Source: Deinococcus aestuarii (GTDB lineage: Bacteria; Deinococcota; Deinococci; Deinococcales; Deinococcaceae). Taken from it: DNA of 64,000 nt. Within the stretch, counting starts at the first letter, position 1, and each line of letters begins with the position of its first letter. Position numbers and translations under genes: made by a program. The notes under the pieces were generated by a model. The model was not told the origin of the DNA. It was given only the letters and a program-made list of their open reading frames with translations, and did not search any database. Of the stretch, positions 1 through 12,527 are shown one piece after another. The DNA lies in NCBI RefSeq assembly GCF_018863415.1, contig NZ_JAHKSN010000017.1, positions 6,001 through 70,000 on the forward strand, given 5' to 3'.

Positions 1-23
1 CCGCCCGAAGAGAGGCAAGAGAC

Positions 24-563
24 ATGCAGACGCTCAAGACGAAGTACAACGAGCAGGTGCGCCCCGCGTTGATGACGCAGTTCGGATACAGCAGCGTCAT
101 GGCCGTGCCGCGCATCGAGAAGATTGTGGTGAACGAGGGCCTGGGGTCCTCCAAGGAGGACAGCAAGGCCATCGACCGGGCGGCGCGCGAGCTCTCGCTC
201 ATCACCCTGCAAAAGCCCATCGTCACCAAGGCGAAGAAGAGCATCTCCAACTTCAAGCTTAGGCAGGGAATGCCGGTCGGCATCAAGGTCACGCTGCGCA
301 ATGAGCGCATGTACGTGTTCCTGGAGAAGTTGATCAACATCGGGCTGCCGCGCATCCGCGATTTCCGGGGGATCAATCCCAACGCCTTCGACGGGCGCGG
401 GAACTACAACCTGGGCATCAAGGAGCAACTGATCTTCCCCGAGATCACCTATGATATGGTTGACAAGGTGCGCGGGATGGACATCACCATCGTCACGACT
501 GCCAAGACCGACGAGGAAGCTCGCGCGCTGCTCCAGGCGATGGGTCTCCCGTTCCGCAAGTAA
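24..563 (+). CDS. rplE: 50S ribosomal protein L5
   Basis: L5 binds 5S rRNA and helps form the central protuberance of the large subunit. The 179-residue product has the usual bacterial L5 length and conserved stretches such as [11 protein letters not shown] near residue 30 and RDFRGI near residue 113. It is the first complete gene of the window and is followed 9 bases later by the S14 gene, the normal spc-operon order. The 23 bases before it are intercistronic or the end of rplX; I cannot tell which. Confidence 0.98.
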   Translation: MQTLKTKYNEQVRPALMTQFGYSSVMAVPRIEKIVVNEGLGSSKEDSKAIDRAARELSLITLQKPIVTKAKKSISNFKLRQGMPVGIKVTLRNERMYVFLEKLINIGLPRIRDFRGINPNAFDGRGNYNLGIKEQLIFPEITYDMVDKVRGMDITIVTTAKTDEEARALLQAMGLPFRK

Positions 564-572
564 GGAAAGCTT

Positions 573-758
573 ATGGCGAAGACCTCGAAAGTTGTGAAGG
601 CGGAACGCGGCAGCAAGTTCGCCGTGCAGGACTACAACCGCTGCTCCCGCTGTGGCCGCGCCCGCGGCTACTACCGCTTCTTCGGCCTGTGCCGCATCTG
701 CATCCGCGAGCTGGCCCACAAGGGCGAACTGCCCGGCGTGAAGAAGAGTAGCTGGTAA
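573..758 (+). CDS. rpsZ: 30S ribosomal protein S14, zinc-binding short type
   Basis: Small-subunit protein S14 of the short zinc-binding type, 61 residues. Two CxxC pairs are visible (CSRC near residue 24 and CRIC near residue 40), the C+ form that holds a structural zinc. The start is an ATG with an AAGGA-like ribosome binding site a few bases upstream. It sits between rplE and rpsH, but with an unusually long spacer before rpsH. Confidence 0.97.
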   Translation: MAKTSKVVKAERGSKFAVQDYNRCSRCGRARGYYRFFGLCRICIRELAHKGELPGVKKSSW

Positions 759-974
759 GACCGGCTTCCGCCCCGCCCCAGCCCCCCTGGATACGAACCC
801 CCCGCCCCGCGAGGAGGCACTTTGGGTGGTGATCGTCCGGGAGACGGGAAGGACCCAACAGAAGAAAGGGCTTGCCCCGCCAACAAGAGGCAAGGCCGCG
901 TTCTTTGGGAAGACTCGGGAGGTCGCACACGCGGCTTCCCCCCCGCCCGGGGCCACCGCGCCCCCGGAGGAACC
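759..974. other. Unusually long rpsZ-rpsH spacer
   Basis: A 216-base gap inside an otherwise tightly packed ribosomal operon. It contains a small hairpin (CTTGCC at 871-876 with GGCAAG at 889-894) and a GAGGAGG purine run at 811-817 that resembles an unused ribosome binding site. I see no convincing gene and no terminator T-run. A regulatory role is possible but not shown. Confidence 0.5.
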
Positions 975-1376
<402 letters not shown>

Positions 1377-1434
1377 TCGCCCCCATCCCTGAACACGGGG
1401 CCCCGGCAACGGACCCCGACACTTAAGGAGACCC

Positions 1435-2313
<879 letters not shown>

Positions 2314-2330
<17 letters not shown>

Positions 2331-2856
2331 CCGTCGAAATGACCGTGAGCGCGAGACGAGCGAGTTCGAGGAGCGGATGCTCTTCGTCAACCGCACGTCC
2401 AAGACCTACCAGGGTGGCCGCCGTTTCCGCTTCGCCGCGCTCGTGATCCTCGGGGACCGCAACGGTCGCGTGGGGATGGGCATCGGCAAGGCGAAGGAGG
2501 TGCCCGTCGCCATCGAAAAGGCGAAGTCCATCGCGCGCAAGAACATGATCCAGGTGCCGGTGGAGAACGGGACCATCCCCCACGACATCGTGGGTGAGAA
2601 CTCGACCAGCCGGGTGCTCCTCAAGCCGGCCGCCCCCGGCACGGGCGTGATCGCGGGGACGGTGCCCCGTTCCATCGCCGAACTCGCGGGCATCACCAAC
2701 ATGCTGTCCAAGGAACTCGGCAGCCGCAACAAGGTCAACGTGGCCTACGCGGTGTTCGACGGCCTGAAAAACCTCCGCACCGCCAAGCAGGTGCGCGCGA
2801 TTCGCGGCATCACGGCCCCGGCGGCGCAGCCCACCCAGGCCGGAGGTGCCCAGTGA
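2314..2856 (+). CDS. rpsE: 30S ribosomal protein S5
   Basis: S5 contributes to decoding fidelity and to mRNA unwinding at the entry channel. The 180-residue product has the S5 N-terminal domain ([21 protein letters not shown]) and the C-terminal domain. The GTG at 2314 overlaps the end of rplR by 17 bases. A TTG at 2320 would give MTSNRRND, closer to the D. radiodurans N-terminus as I remember it, so the true start could be two codons later. Confidence 0.97.
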
Positions 2857-3041
2857 CCGCCCCCGCCCAGACCGTAAAGGTGACCCTGAGGCGCAGCGTG
2901 ATCGGTCGCCCCAAGAATCAGGTCGAGACCGTCAAGGCGCTGGGCCTGCGCAAGATCGGTGACAGCCGTGAGCTGACCGATACCCCCTCGGTGCGCGGCA
3001 TGATCAAGACCGTGGCGCACCTCCTGGAGGTGGAAGCGTGA
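2853..3041 (+). CDS. rpmD: 50S ribosomal protein L30
   Basis: Short bacterial L30 of 62 residues with the conserved [14 protein letters not shown] beginning and the typical [20 protein letters not shown] core. It starts at a GTG that shares four bases with the rpsE stop (GTGA), and its own stop overlaps rplO in the same way. This gives a chain of translationally coupled cistrons. Confidence 0.97.
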   Translation: MTAPAQTVKVTLRRSVIGRPKNQVETVKALGLRKIGDSRELTDTPSVRGMIKTVAHLLEVEA

Positions 3042-3511
3042 AACTGCACGAACTTACCCCCGCGCCGGGGAGCCGCAAGAACCGCAAGCGCGTGGGCCGT
3101 GGCCCCGGCGGCACCGACAAGACCGCCGGGCGCGGGCACAAGGGCCAGAAGGCGCGCAGCGGTGCGGGCAAGGGCCAGTTCTTCGAGGGCGGCCGCTCGA
3201 CACTGATCAGCCGCCTGCCCAAGCGCGGCTTCAACAACGTCGGCACGACGTACGAGGTGATCAACCTCTCGCAGCTCGACCGCGTGGAGGGGGAGACCCT
3301 CGACCGCGCCGCGTTGGAGCGGGCGGGCCTGGTGCGCCGCAAGAACCGTCCCCTCAAACTCCTCGCCCGGGGTGAGGTGACCCGCGCCGTGACGATCCAC
3401 GTCGATGCCGCCTCCGAAGCCGCCGTCCAGGCGGTGCAGGCGGCAGGTGGGCGGGTCATCCTGAACGCCAGCACGGATACGGGCAGCGAGAACGCCGAGC
3501 AGGCGGGCTAA
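3038..3511 (+). CDS. rplO: 50S ribosomal protein L15
   Basis: L15, 157 residues, is a late-assembly large-subunit protein. The N-terminal glycine-rich basic arm ([12 protein letters not shown] and [12 protein letters not shown]) and the [17 protein letters not shown] motif are diagnostic. It starts at a GTG overlapping rpmD and ends one base before secY, the usual rplO-secY arrangement. Confidence 0.98.
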   Translation: MKLHELTPAPGSRKNRKRVGRGPGGTDKTAGRGHKGQKARSGAGKGQFFEGGRSTLISRLPKRGFNNVGTTYEVINLSQLDRVEGETLDRAALERAGLVRRKNRPLKLLARGEVTRAVTIHVDAASEAAVQAVQAAGGRVILNASTDTGSENAEQAG

Positions 3512-3512
3512 C

Positions 3513-4838
<1,326 letters not shown>

Positions 4839-4855
4839 GAAGACCTCGACTTGAG

Positions 4856-4882
4856 CCGCTCACCCGCGTGGTGGGCGGTTTT
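4856..4882 (+). terminator. Rho-independent terminator after secY
   Basis: A nine-base stem (CCGCTCACC at 4856-4864 and GGTGGGCGG at 4870-4878, one G-U pair) encloses a five-base loop and is followed by TTTT. It separates the spc operon from adk, which appears to have its own promoter. Confidence 0.8.
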
Positions 4883-4942
4883 CGACGTCACCCGGTCGAG
4901 AACAGGGCTGGGCAGGAACGTGCAGGTCCTCACCTTCGGCCC

Positions 4943-4948
4943 TATGCT
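4943..4948 (+). promoter_or_regulatory. adk: Candidate -10 element for adk
   Basis: TATGCT lies 21 bases before the adk start and just downstream of the secY terminator. The predicted transcript would have a leader of about 15 bases carrying the GGAGG ribosome binding site. No good -35 box is visible. Confidence 0.45.
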
Positions 4949-4969
4949 GTACACCCACAGGAGGCAGCA

Positions 4970-5563
4970 GTGACGCAACGCAAGAACAAGGTCGTGATCT
5001 TTCTCGGCCCGCCCGGCGCGGGCAAGGGGACCCAGGCCGAACGCCTCGCCCGCGAGGGGGGCCTGACCAAGATCAGCACCGGGGACATCCTGCGCGACCA
5101 CGTGGCGCGCGGCACCGAACTCGGGCGGCGGGTCAAACCCATCCTCGACGCGGGGCAGCTCGTGCCCGACGACATCCTGATCGCCCTGATCCGTGACCGC
5201 CTCGCGGGGATGGAGCCCGTCCGGGTGATCTTCGACGGCTTCCCCCGCACGACCGCGCAGGCCGAGGCGCTCGACATGCTGCTGGAGGAACTGGGCGCCC
5301 CGGTGAGTGCCGTACCCCTCCTCGAGGTCCCCGACGAGGTGCTGATCGAGCGCATCGTGGAGCGCGGGCGGCAGGCGGTCGCTGCCGGGCAGACGCCCCG
5401 CGCCGACGACACCGAGGAGGTCGCCCGCAGACGCCAGCAGGTCTACCGCGAGCAGACCCAACCCCTGATCGACTACTACGGGGGGCGCAGCCACCTGCGG
5501 CACGTGGACGGGGTGGGCACGATGGACGAGGTGTACGGGCGTATCATGCAGACGATGCCCTGA
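4970..5563 (+). CDS. adk: Adenylate kinase
   Basis: Converts ATP and AMP to two ADP in the cytoplasm. The 197-residue protein has the P-loop GPPGAGKGT at about residues 13-21, the AMP-binding region STGDILRDHV, the DGFPRT motif, and a short LID segment without zinc cysteines. The frame is open further upstream, but the GTG at 4970 preceded by AGGAGG gives the correct N-terminus. It lies between secY and infA, a common order, here as its own unit between two terminators. Confidence 0.97.
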   Translation: MTQRKNKVVIFLGPPGAGKGTQAERLAREGGLTKISTGDILRDHVARGTELGRRVKPILDAGQLVPDDILIALIRDRLAGMEPVRVIFDGFPRTTAQAEALDMLLEELGAPVSAVPLLEVPDEVLIERIVERGRQAVAAGQTPRADDTEEVARRRQQVYREQTQPLIDYYGGRSHLRHVDGVGTMDEVYGRIMQTMP

Positions 5564-5594
5564 CAGCGGTAACCCCATAAATTGAAGACGGTAG

Positions 5595-5632
5595 GGACGC
5601 GGGAGAGAAGGGGCTTCCCGCGTCCTCGTTTT
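5595..5632 (+). terminator. Rho-independent terminator after adk
   Basis: A perfect ten-base stem (GGACGCGGGA at 5595-5604, TCCCGCGTCC at 5616-5625) is followed by TCGTTTT. It ends the adk unit before the infA promoter. Confidence 0.85.
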
Positions 5633-5664
5633 GGCTGCTTGCGGACCTGAACTGTGACTCGCGC

Positions 5665-5694
5665 TTGCCTGTTGCCCGGAGGGCGTGCTAACTT
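5665..5694 (+). promoter_or_regulatory. Candidate promoter for infA and the alpha operon
   Basis: TTGCCT (5665-5670), an 18-base spacer and TAACTT (5689-5694) preceded by TG at 5686-5687 form a plausible promoter with an extended -10. Transcription would start near 5701 and include the GGAGG ribosome binding site at 5718-5722. Confidence 0.5.
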
Positions 5695-5726
5695 CTCCTT
5701 TGGCTTGTACCAAGCCTGGAGGTTGC

Positions 5727-5984
5727 GTGGCGAGACGAAAGATGCCGGAACAGCGGGAGAAGCGCAAGAAGGAAGAGTCCGACACCGTGCGGGCGGAGGG
5801 CGTGGTCGAAGAGGCGCTGCCGAACACCACGTTCCGGGTGAAGCTCGACACCGGGCACGATATTCTGGCGTACATCAGCGGCAAGATGCGCATTCACTAC
5901 ATCCGCATTCTGCCGGGGGACCGCGTGGTTCTGGAGATCAGCCCGTACGACACGTCGCGCGGGCGTATCGTCTACCGCAAGTAG
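5727..5984 (+). CDS. infA: Translation initiation factor IF-1
   Basis: IF-1 occupies the ribosomal A site during initiation. The OB-fold core is clear ([44 protein letters not shown]). A GGAGG site ends four bases before the GTG at 5727, giving 85 residues; the ATG at 5742 gives 80 residues but is 19 bases from that site. I chose the GTG on spacing. The basic charged N-terminal extension is longer than in E. coli IF-1. Confidence 0.95.
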   Translation: MARRKMPEQREKRKKEESDTVRAEGVVEEALPNTTFRVKLDTGHDILAYISGKMRIHYIRILPGDRVVLEISPYDTSRGRIVYRK

Positions 5985-6094
5985 GCCGACAGGCACGGGT
6001 ACCCAACAGATTCCCCGCAAAGGCCAGCGTGCCACCCTGGGGGGTCGAGCGCTGCCGGGCGCGCCACCATGATGGGTGGTGACGTGAGGCGGCT

Positions 6095-6221
<127 letters not shown>

Positions 6222-6222
6222 G

Positions 6223-6603
6223 ATGGCGCGCGTTGCCGGAGTGGACCTTCCGCGCGAGAAGCGGATCGAGATCGCCCTGACCTACATCTACGGGATCGGC
6301 CTGACCCGTGCCAAGGAGGTGCTGGCGCAGACGGGCGTAAGTCCCGATACCCGCGTCAAGAACCTCTCGGAAGCCGAGCAGAGCACGCTGCGTGACGCCA
6401 TCGAGCGGACCTACAAGGTCGAGGGTGACCTGCGCAGCGAGATCGGCCAGAACATCAAGCGCCTGATGGACATCGGCGCCTACCGCGGCCTGCGTCACCG
6501 CCGCGGCCTGCCGGTGCGCGGCCAGCGCACGAAGACGAACGCCCGCACCCGCAAGGGCCCGCGCAAGACCGTCGCCGGCAAGAAGAAAGCGACGAGGAAG
6601 TAA
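6223..6603 (+). CDS. rpsM: 30S ribosomal protein S13
   Basis: S13 sits in the head of the small subunit and contacts tRNA and the L5 bridge. The 126-residue product starts [19 protein letters not shown] and ends with the basic [15 protein letters not shown] tail region, both diagnostic. The ATG at 6223 was chosen over an in-frame upstream start that would overlap rpmJ. Confidence 0.98.
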   Translation: MARVAGVDLPREKRIEIALTYIYGIGLTRAKEVLAQTGVSPDTRVKNLSEAEQSTLRDAIERTYKVEGDLRSEIGQNIKRLMDIGAYRGLRHRRGLPVRGQRTKTNARTRKGPRKTVAGKKKATRK

Positions 6604-6606
6604 CGT

Positions 6607-7002
<396 letters not shown>

Positions 7003-7157
7003 AGCGCGGCGCCGCCGCCCACCTGCCCCGTTTCCGCTGTGCCCTCATCCCACTATTTCGGGGCACTGAAGCCGCACCACCGGCGAGGAGACGGGCACCA
7101 GAGGGCGGCAGACCCGGTGACTGCCAGTCAGGGCAGCATCGCAAGGAGAATGGAAGC
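7003..7157 (+). promoter_or_regulatory. Long leader before rpsD
   Basis: A 155-base spacer lies between rpsK and rpsD inside the alpha operon. In other bacteria S4 represses translation by binding an mRNA structure in or near this operon, so a control region is possible. I could not identify a known S4-binding pseudoknot by eye. The last bases carry an AAGGAG ribosome binding site. Confidence 0.3.
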
Positions 7158-7778
<621 letters not shown>

Positions 7779-7789
7779 GGGAGGCCCCA

Positions 7790-8794
<1,005 letters not shown>

Positions 8795-8805
8795 GCCGCC
8801 CGAGT

Positions 8806-8881
8806 GTTGTCATGCTGAGCGGAGTGGCGCGTCTCCCGCCAGACTGGGAATGAGACCCTGCGCTTCGTTCAGGGTGACAAC
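8806..8881. repeat. REP-like imperfect palindrome between rpoA and rplQ
   Basis: GTTGTCATGCTGAGCGGAG at 8806 and the arm at 8861-8881 (read on the other strand GTTGTCACCCTGAACGAAG) are imperfect inverted copies, with an inner GTCTC (8831-8835)/GAGAC (8852-8856) pair. The outer word TGTCATGCTGAGCG resembles repeats dispersed in many bacterial genomes. A related half-site (CTCAGCATGACA) occurs near 54412. Confidence 0.7.
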
Positions 8882-8936
8882 CTTTCGGCACGACTTCCCC
8901 GGCGGTCCCACCCCGCCCGGTTCCCCCAAGGAGAAT

Positions 8937-9291
<355 letters not shown>

Positions 9292-9310
9292 GTGCAGACG
9301 TCATCACAGG

Positions 9311-9331
9311 CCCCGCTTCGGCGGGGTTTTT
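9311..9331 (+). terminator. Rho-independent terminator of the alpha operon
   Basis: CCCCGC-TTCG-GCGGGG with a stable tetraloop is followed by TTTTT. A compact textbook terminator 20 bases after rplQ. Confidence 0.92.
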
Positions 9332-9335
9332 GCTG

Positions 9336-9359
9336 GCTGACGGCTGAAAGCTGATAGCT
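9336..9359. repeat. Heptamer array GCTGANN x3
   Basis: Three adjacent 7-base units (GCTGACG, GCTGAAA, GCTGATA) followed by GCT lie directly before the next gene. The same period and core recur at 17706 and 26960 and, on the other strand, at 16238. Confidence 0.75.
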
Positions 9360-9365
9360 TTTGCC

Positions 9366-9944
9366 ATGACCCCCACCCTCGTCATCGTCCCCGGCCTCGG
9401 CGACAGCGGCCCCGAACACTGGCAGACCCTCTGGACCGAGAAGTTCGGAGCGGCCCGGGTGCGGCAGGAAGACCCGGAGGCGCCCACTCCCGAGGCGTGG
9501 GCAGCGCGGCTTCAGGAGGTGATTGAGGCGACACCCGGGGAACTCGTGCTCGTCGGGCATTCGTGCGGGGTGCTCACCATCGTCCACTGGGCGCGGCTGT
9601 ACGGGGGGAACGAGCGGGTGCGCGGGGCGCTGCTGATCAGCCCCACCGACGCCGGACAGGCGAACATGGGCGAGTTGGCCCCCGCCGTGCTCCCACTCGC
9701 CCCAGTGCCGCTCGACCCGCTGCCCTTCCCGGCCCTCGTCGTCGCCAGCGAGAACGACCCCTACGTGAGCTTCGAGCGGGCCGAGACCTTCGCGGATGCC
9801 TGGGAGGCCGCCTTCGTCACGGCGGGGGAGGCGGGGCACATCAACGTGGCGAGCGGGCACGGGGAGTGGGAGGAGGGCGAAATCCTGCTCGGCGAGGCCC
9901 TGCACGCCTGGACGCCGCCGGAGGTCACCCGCTTCCGGGCATAG
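9366..9944 (+). CDS. RBBP9/YdeN-type serine hydrolase
   Basis: A 192-residue alpha/beta hydrolase of the small RBBP9/YdeN family. It opens with MTPTLVIVPGLGDSGPEHWQ, the family signature. The nucleophile is Ser66 in GHSCG; candidate Asp (SENDPY) and His (GEAGHIN) residues follow in order. No signal peptide, so it is cytoplasmic. Substrate unknown; relatives are usually called esterases. It is a single gene between two terminators. Confidence 0.88.
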   Translation: MTPTLVIVPGLGDSGPEHWQTLWTEKFGAARVRQEDPEAPTPEAWAARLQEVIEATPGELVLVGHSCGVLTIVHWARLYGGNERVRGALLISPTDAGQANMGELAPAVLPLAPVPLDPLPFPALVVASENDPYVSFERAETFADAWEAAFVTAGEAGHINVASGHGEWEEGEILLGEALHAWTPPEVTRFRA

Positions 9945-9950
9945 GAAGAG

Positions 9951-9977
9951 GGCCGCACCCGTGCGTGGATGCGGTCC
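9951..9977. terminator. Convergent terminator between hydrolase and trxA
   Basis: GGCCGCA (9951-9957) and TGCGGTC (9970-9976) can pair with one wobble. The hairpin lies between two convergent genes and may serve both. No long T-run. Confidence 0.5.
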
Positions 9978-9992
9978 TTCTGGAGAAGAGCT

Positions 9993-10331
9993 TTAGTTGG
10001 CGGTCGCGGCGGCGGGCTGGGCGTACTTGTCGAGCAGGGCCTCGAAGGCGCGCTTGGGCTGGGCGCCCACCATGCCCTCGACGGGCTGGCCGTCTTTGAA
10101 GAGGATCAGGGTGGGAATGCTCATCACGCGGAACTGGCCCTGGGTGACGGGGTTGTCGTCCACGTTGAGCTTGCCGATCTTGACGCGGCCCTCGTACTGC
10201 CCGGCGAGTTCCTCGACGACCGGGGCGATGATGCGGCAGGGACCACACCAGGGGGCCCAGAAATCGACCAGGGTCAGGCCCTCGCCCGTCTCCGTCTTAA
10301 AGTTGCTGTCCGTGAGTTCCACAGGCTTCAT
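9993..10331 (-). CDS. trxA: Thioredoxin
   Basis: A cytoplasmic disulfide reductase of 112 residues with the active site WCGPC at residues 28-32, the cis-proline region SIPTLILFKDGQPV, and the usual thioredoxin-fold length. The start is the ATG at 10331. It stands alone, facing away from the DUF309 gene, so it probably has its own promoter. Confidence 0.96.
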   Translation of the reverse strand: MKPVELTDSNFKTETGEGLTLVDFWAPWCGPCRIIAPVVEELAGQYEGRVKIGKLNVDDNPVTQGQFRVMSIPTLILFKDGQPVEGMVGAQPKRAFEALLDKYAQPAAATAN

Positions 10332-10414
10332 GAACCCAGTCTACCCCCGGGGTCTGGGGGCGGATAGGGACGAGATGGACAGTGCCTAACCCGCCGTTCA
10401 TGCGCTCAGGACGC

Positions 10415-10420
10415 TAGCCT
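10415..10420 (+). promoter_or_regulatory. Leaderless-type -10 element (TAGCCT)
   Basis: TAGCCT is followed by exactly six bases and then the ATG of the DUF309 gene, so transcription would start at or next to the start codon. Confidence 0.5.
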
Positions 10421-10426
10421 GGGGGG

Positions 10427-10768
10427 ATGGGAAAGCCGCTGAGGGACGACCTGCGACCCGGCGCCCGGCTGTTCGACGCGGGCGAGTGGTGGGAGGCCCA
10501 CGAGGCGTGGGAGGGCCCCTGGATGCGCGCGACGGGCGACGACCGGCACTTCATCCAGGCGCTGATCCTCCTCGCCGCCGCCCTGCACAAACGCTGGCAC
10601 CACGGCAGCCTCGCGCACCGCAACTTCCACAAGGCGGAAGCGTATTTGGACCGTCTACCCCCCGAGTACGGCGGGGTCGACCTCGCCCGGCTCCGTGCGG
10701 AGGTGTGGGCGGCCCTGCACGACCCGGCCCTGCGCCCGAGGGTGGAGGCGGGTCCGGACGGCCATTGA
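10427..10768 (+). CDS. DUF309 domain protein
   Basis: A 113-residue helical protein of the DUF309 family, recognised by LFDAGEWWEAHEAWEGPW followed by FIQALILLAAALHKRWHHG. The function of the family is not known; the paired histidines and acidic residues in the first motif suggest a possible metal site. No ribosome binding site is needed if the transcript is leaderless. Confidence 0.85.
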   Translation: MGKPLRDDLRPGARLFDAGEWWEAHEAWEGPWMRATGDDRHFIQALILLAAALHKRWHHGSLAHRNFHKAEAYLDRLPPEYGGVDLARLRAEVWAALHDPALRPRVEAGPDGH

Positions 10769-10775
10769 GGGAACA

Positions 10776-10809
10776 GGCGGACCTCCCTTATCCTGTGCGG
10801 AGGTCCGCC
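10776..10809. promoter_or_regulatory. Perfect 11-bp inverted repeat before the NYN gene
   Basis: GGCGGACCTCC at 10776-10786 and GGAGGTCCGCC at 10799-10809 are a perfect inverted pair around a 12-base loop. There is no T-run, so it is not a typical terminator. It could be an operator or an RNA hairpin in the leader of the next gene. A weak -35/-10 pair (TTGAGG 10765, TATCCT 10789) overlaps it. Confidence 0.55.
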
Positions 10810-10841
10810 CGTGTTCGGCGGCAGACATGAAAGGTAAACCC

Positions 10842-11438
10842 ATGATGGAACGCATCGCACTCTTTATTGACGGCGCAAACGTGTACGCGGCGGCCAAGCG
10901 GCTCGGGTGGAACTTCGACCACCGCAAGATTCTGGAGCACTTCGGGGGGTACGGGACCCTTCACAACGCCTTCTACTACACGGCGGTCCCCCTCCCGATG
11001 GACGACAAGCAGAAGCGCTTCATCGACGCGCTGACGTACATGGGCTACACGGTCCGCACCCGCCCCCTGCGCGAGTCCACCGACGAGCACGGCGACACCC
11101 AGCGCCGGGCCAGCCTCGACATCGAGATCGTGACCGACCTGCTGACCACCGACGCGCGGTACGACACGGCGGTCCTCCTGACCGGGGACGGCGACTTCGA
11201 GCGCCCCGTCGAGGTGCTGCGGGCGCGCGGCAAGCGGGTGATCGTGGCGAGCATCCCCGAGATGACGAGCTACGAGCTGCGCAACGCCGCCGACCAGTAC
11301 ATCGACTTCAAGGACATCCGCGAGTCCGTCGAGCGGCCCGGCTACCGCCTGCCCAGCGAGCAGCGGGGCGAGACGCGCGGTGCCGAGTCTCGCCCGTACT
11401 ACGTCACCGCCCCCCTCAGCGACGCCGATGACCGCTGA
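10842..11438 (+). CDS. NYN (LabA/DUF88-like) domain protein
   Basis: A 198-residue protein of the LabA/DUF88 family with a NYN domain, a PIN-like fold usually found in RNA-processing nucleases. Acidic active-site candidates are visible in ALFIDGANVY near the N-terminus, SLDIEIVTDLL, and LTGDGDFERPV. A disordered Arg/Ser-rich tail follows. I chose the ATG at 10842 because AAAGGT lies seven bases upstream; ATGs at 10827 and 10845 are alternatives. It overlaps or abuts plsX. Confidence 0.85.
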   Translation: MMERIALFIDGANVYAAAKRLGWNFDHRKILEHFGGYGTLHNAFYYTAVPLPMDDKQKRFIDALTYMGYTVRTRPLRESTDEHGDTQRRASLDIEIVTDLLTTDARYDTAVLLTGDGDFERPVEVLRARGKRVIVASIPEMTSYELRNAADQYIDFKDIRESVERPGYRLPSEQRGETRGAESRPYYVTAPLSDADDR

Positions 11439-12471
11439 GCCGATGACGACCGGGAAACCCAATACGACCCTGCCCATCGCGCTCGATGCGGTCGGGGGAG
11501 ACCACGGGGCGCCGCCCAACGTGGAAGGAGCGGTGCAGGCCGCCCGCGCCGGGGTGCCCGTCCTGCTCGTCGGCGACCGGGTGAGGCTCCATGGCGAACT
11601 CGGCAAGCACGCGGGAAGCGTGAGCCTGCCCATCGACGTGGTGGACGCCCCCGACGTGATCGGCATGGACGAGCACGCCTCGGACGTGCGCAGCCGCACG
11701 GGCGCGAGCATCAACGTCTGCACCCGCCTGGTGAAGGAGGGCCGCGCCGCCGCCGCCGTCAGCATGGGGCACAGCGGCGCCACGATGGCCTCGGCGCTCC
11801 TCACCCTGGGGCGCGTGAAGGGGGTGGACCGCCCGGCGATCCTGACCCACCTCCCGGCCAAGACGGGTTTCGTCACCCTGCTCGACGTGGGCGCCAACGC
11901 CGACGTGAAGCCGGGATACCTCGCCCAGTGGGCCCGGCTCGCCACCGTCTACCTGCGGGTGATCGAGGACCGGGCGGACCCCACGGTCGGCCTGCTCTCC
12001 ATCGGCGAGGAGGACCACAAGGGCAGCCAGACCGTGCTGGAGGCGCACGGCCTGTTGCGGGAACTGCACGGGAAGGGGATCAACTTCCACGGCAACGTCG
12101 AGGGCCGCGACATCTTCCAGGGCACGACCGACATCGTGGTGACGGACGGCTTCACCGGGAACGTGGTCCTCAAGCTCGCGGAGGGCGAGGCCAAGGTGCT
12201 CTTCGGCTGGGTGCGCGAGGCGCTGGGAAGTGACCTCAAGACGAAGGTGGGGGGGCTGCTCGTGCGCGGTGCGCTGCGCGGCCTCGCCGAGCGGATGGAC
12301 CCCAGCACCTACGGGGCGAGCATCCTGCTGGGCGTGCGCGGGCTCACCTTCATCGGGCACGGGAGCGCGGACGCCCGGGCGGTCAAGAACGCCCTGCTGC
12401 GGGCCTCGCGGGCGCACGAGGCGAACCTGATCGCGCGGCTGGAGGCGGCGCTGGCTCCCCGGGCGGGCTGA
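11428..12471 (+). CDS. plsX: Phosphate acyltransferase PlsX
   Basis: PlsX converts acyl-ACP to acyl-phosphate, the first step of phosphatidic acid synthesis through PlsY. Family motifs are LPIALDAVGGDHGAPPN near the N-terminus, RTGASINVCTRLVKEG, MGHSGATMASALL and GLTFIGHGSADARAVKNA. The ATG at 11428 overlaps the NYN gene by 11 bases; the ATG at 11443 is equally possible. About 347 residues. Confidence 0.95.
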   Translation: MTAEPMTTGKPNTTLPIALDAVGGDHGAPPNVEGAVQAARAGVPVLLVGDRVRLHGELGKHAGSVSLPIDVVDAPDVIGMDEHASDVRSRTGASINVCTRLVKEGRAAAAVSMGHSGATMASALLTLGRVKGVDRPAILTHLPAKTGFVTLLDVGANADVKPGYLAQWARLATVYLRVIEDRADPTVGLLSIGEEDHKGSQTVLEAHGLLRELHGKGINFHGNVEGRDIFQGTTDIVVTDGFTGNVVLKLAEGEAKVLFGWVREALGSDLKTKVGGLLVRGALRGLAERMDPSTYGASILLGVRGLTFIGHGSADARAVKNALLRASRAHEANLIARLEAALAPRAG

Positions 12472-12527
12472 CCACCCGACAGGCTGACCTTCGCCGCTTC
12501 CTCACCCGTTCGTGAGAGGCTGGGCGG

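Noticed and set aside
822..974. N-terminal extension of S8 from a TTG behind a GAGGAGG site
   Set aside because: The 51 extra residues are not part of any S8 I know, and a normal ATG with its own GGAGG site gives the exact family N-terminus.
9993..10331. Possible plus-strand gene opposite trxA (open frames at 9969 and 9997)
   Set aside because: Both are antisense to a thioredoxin with a perfect WCGPC site.
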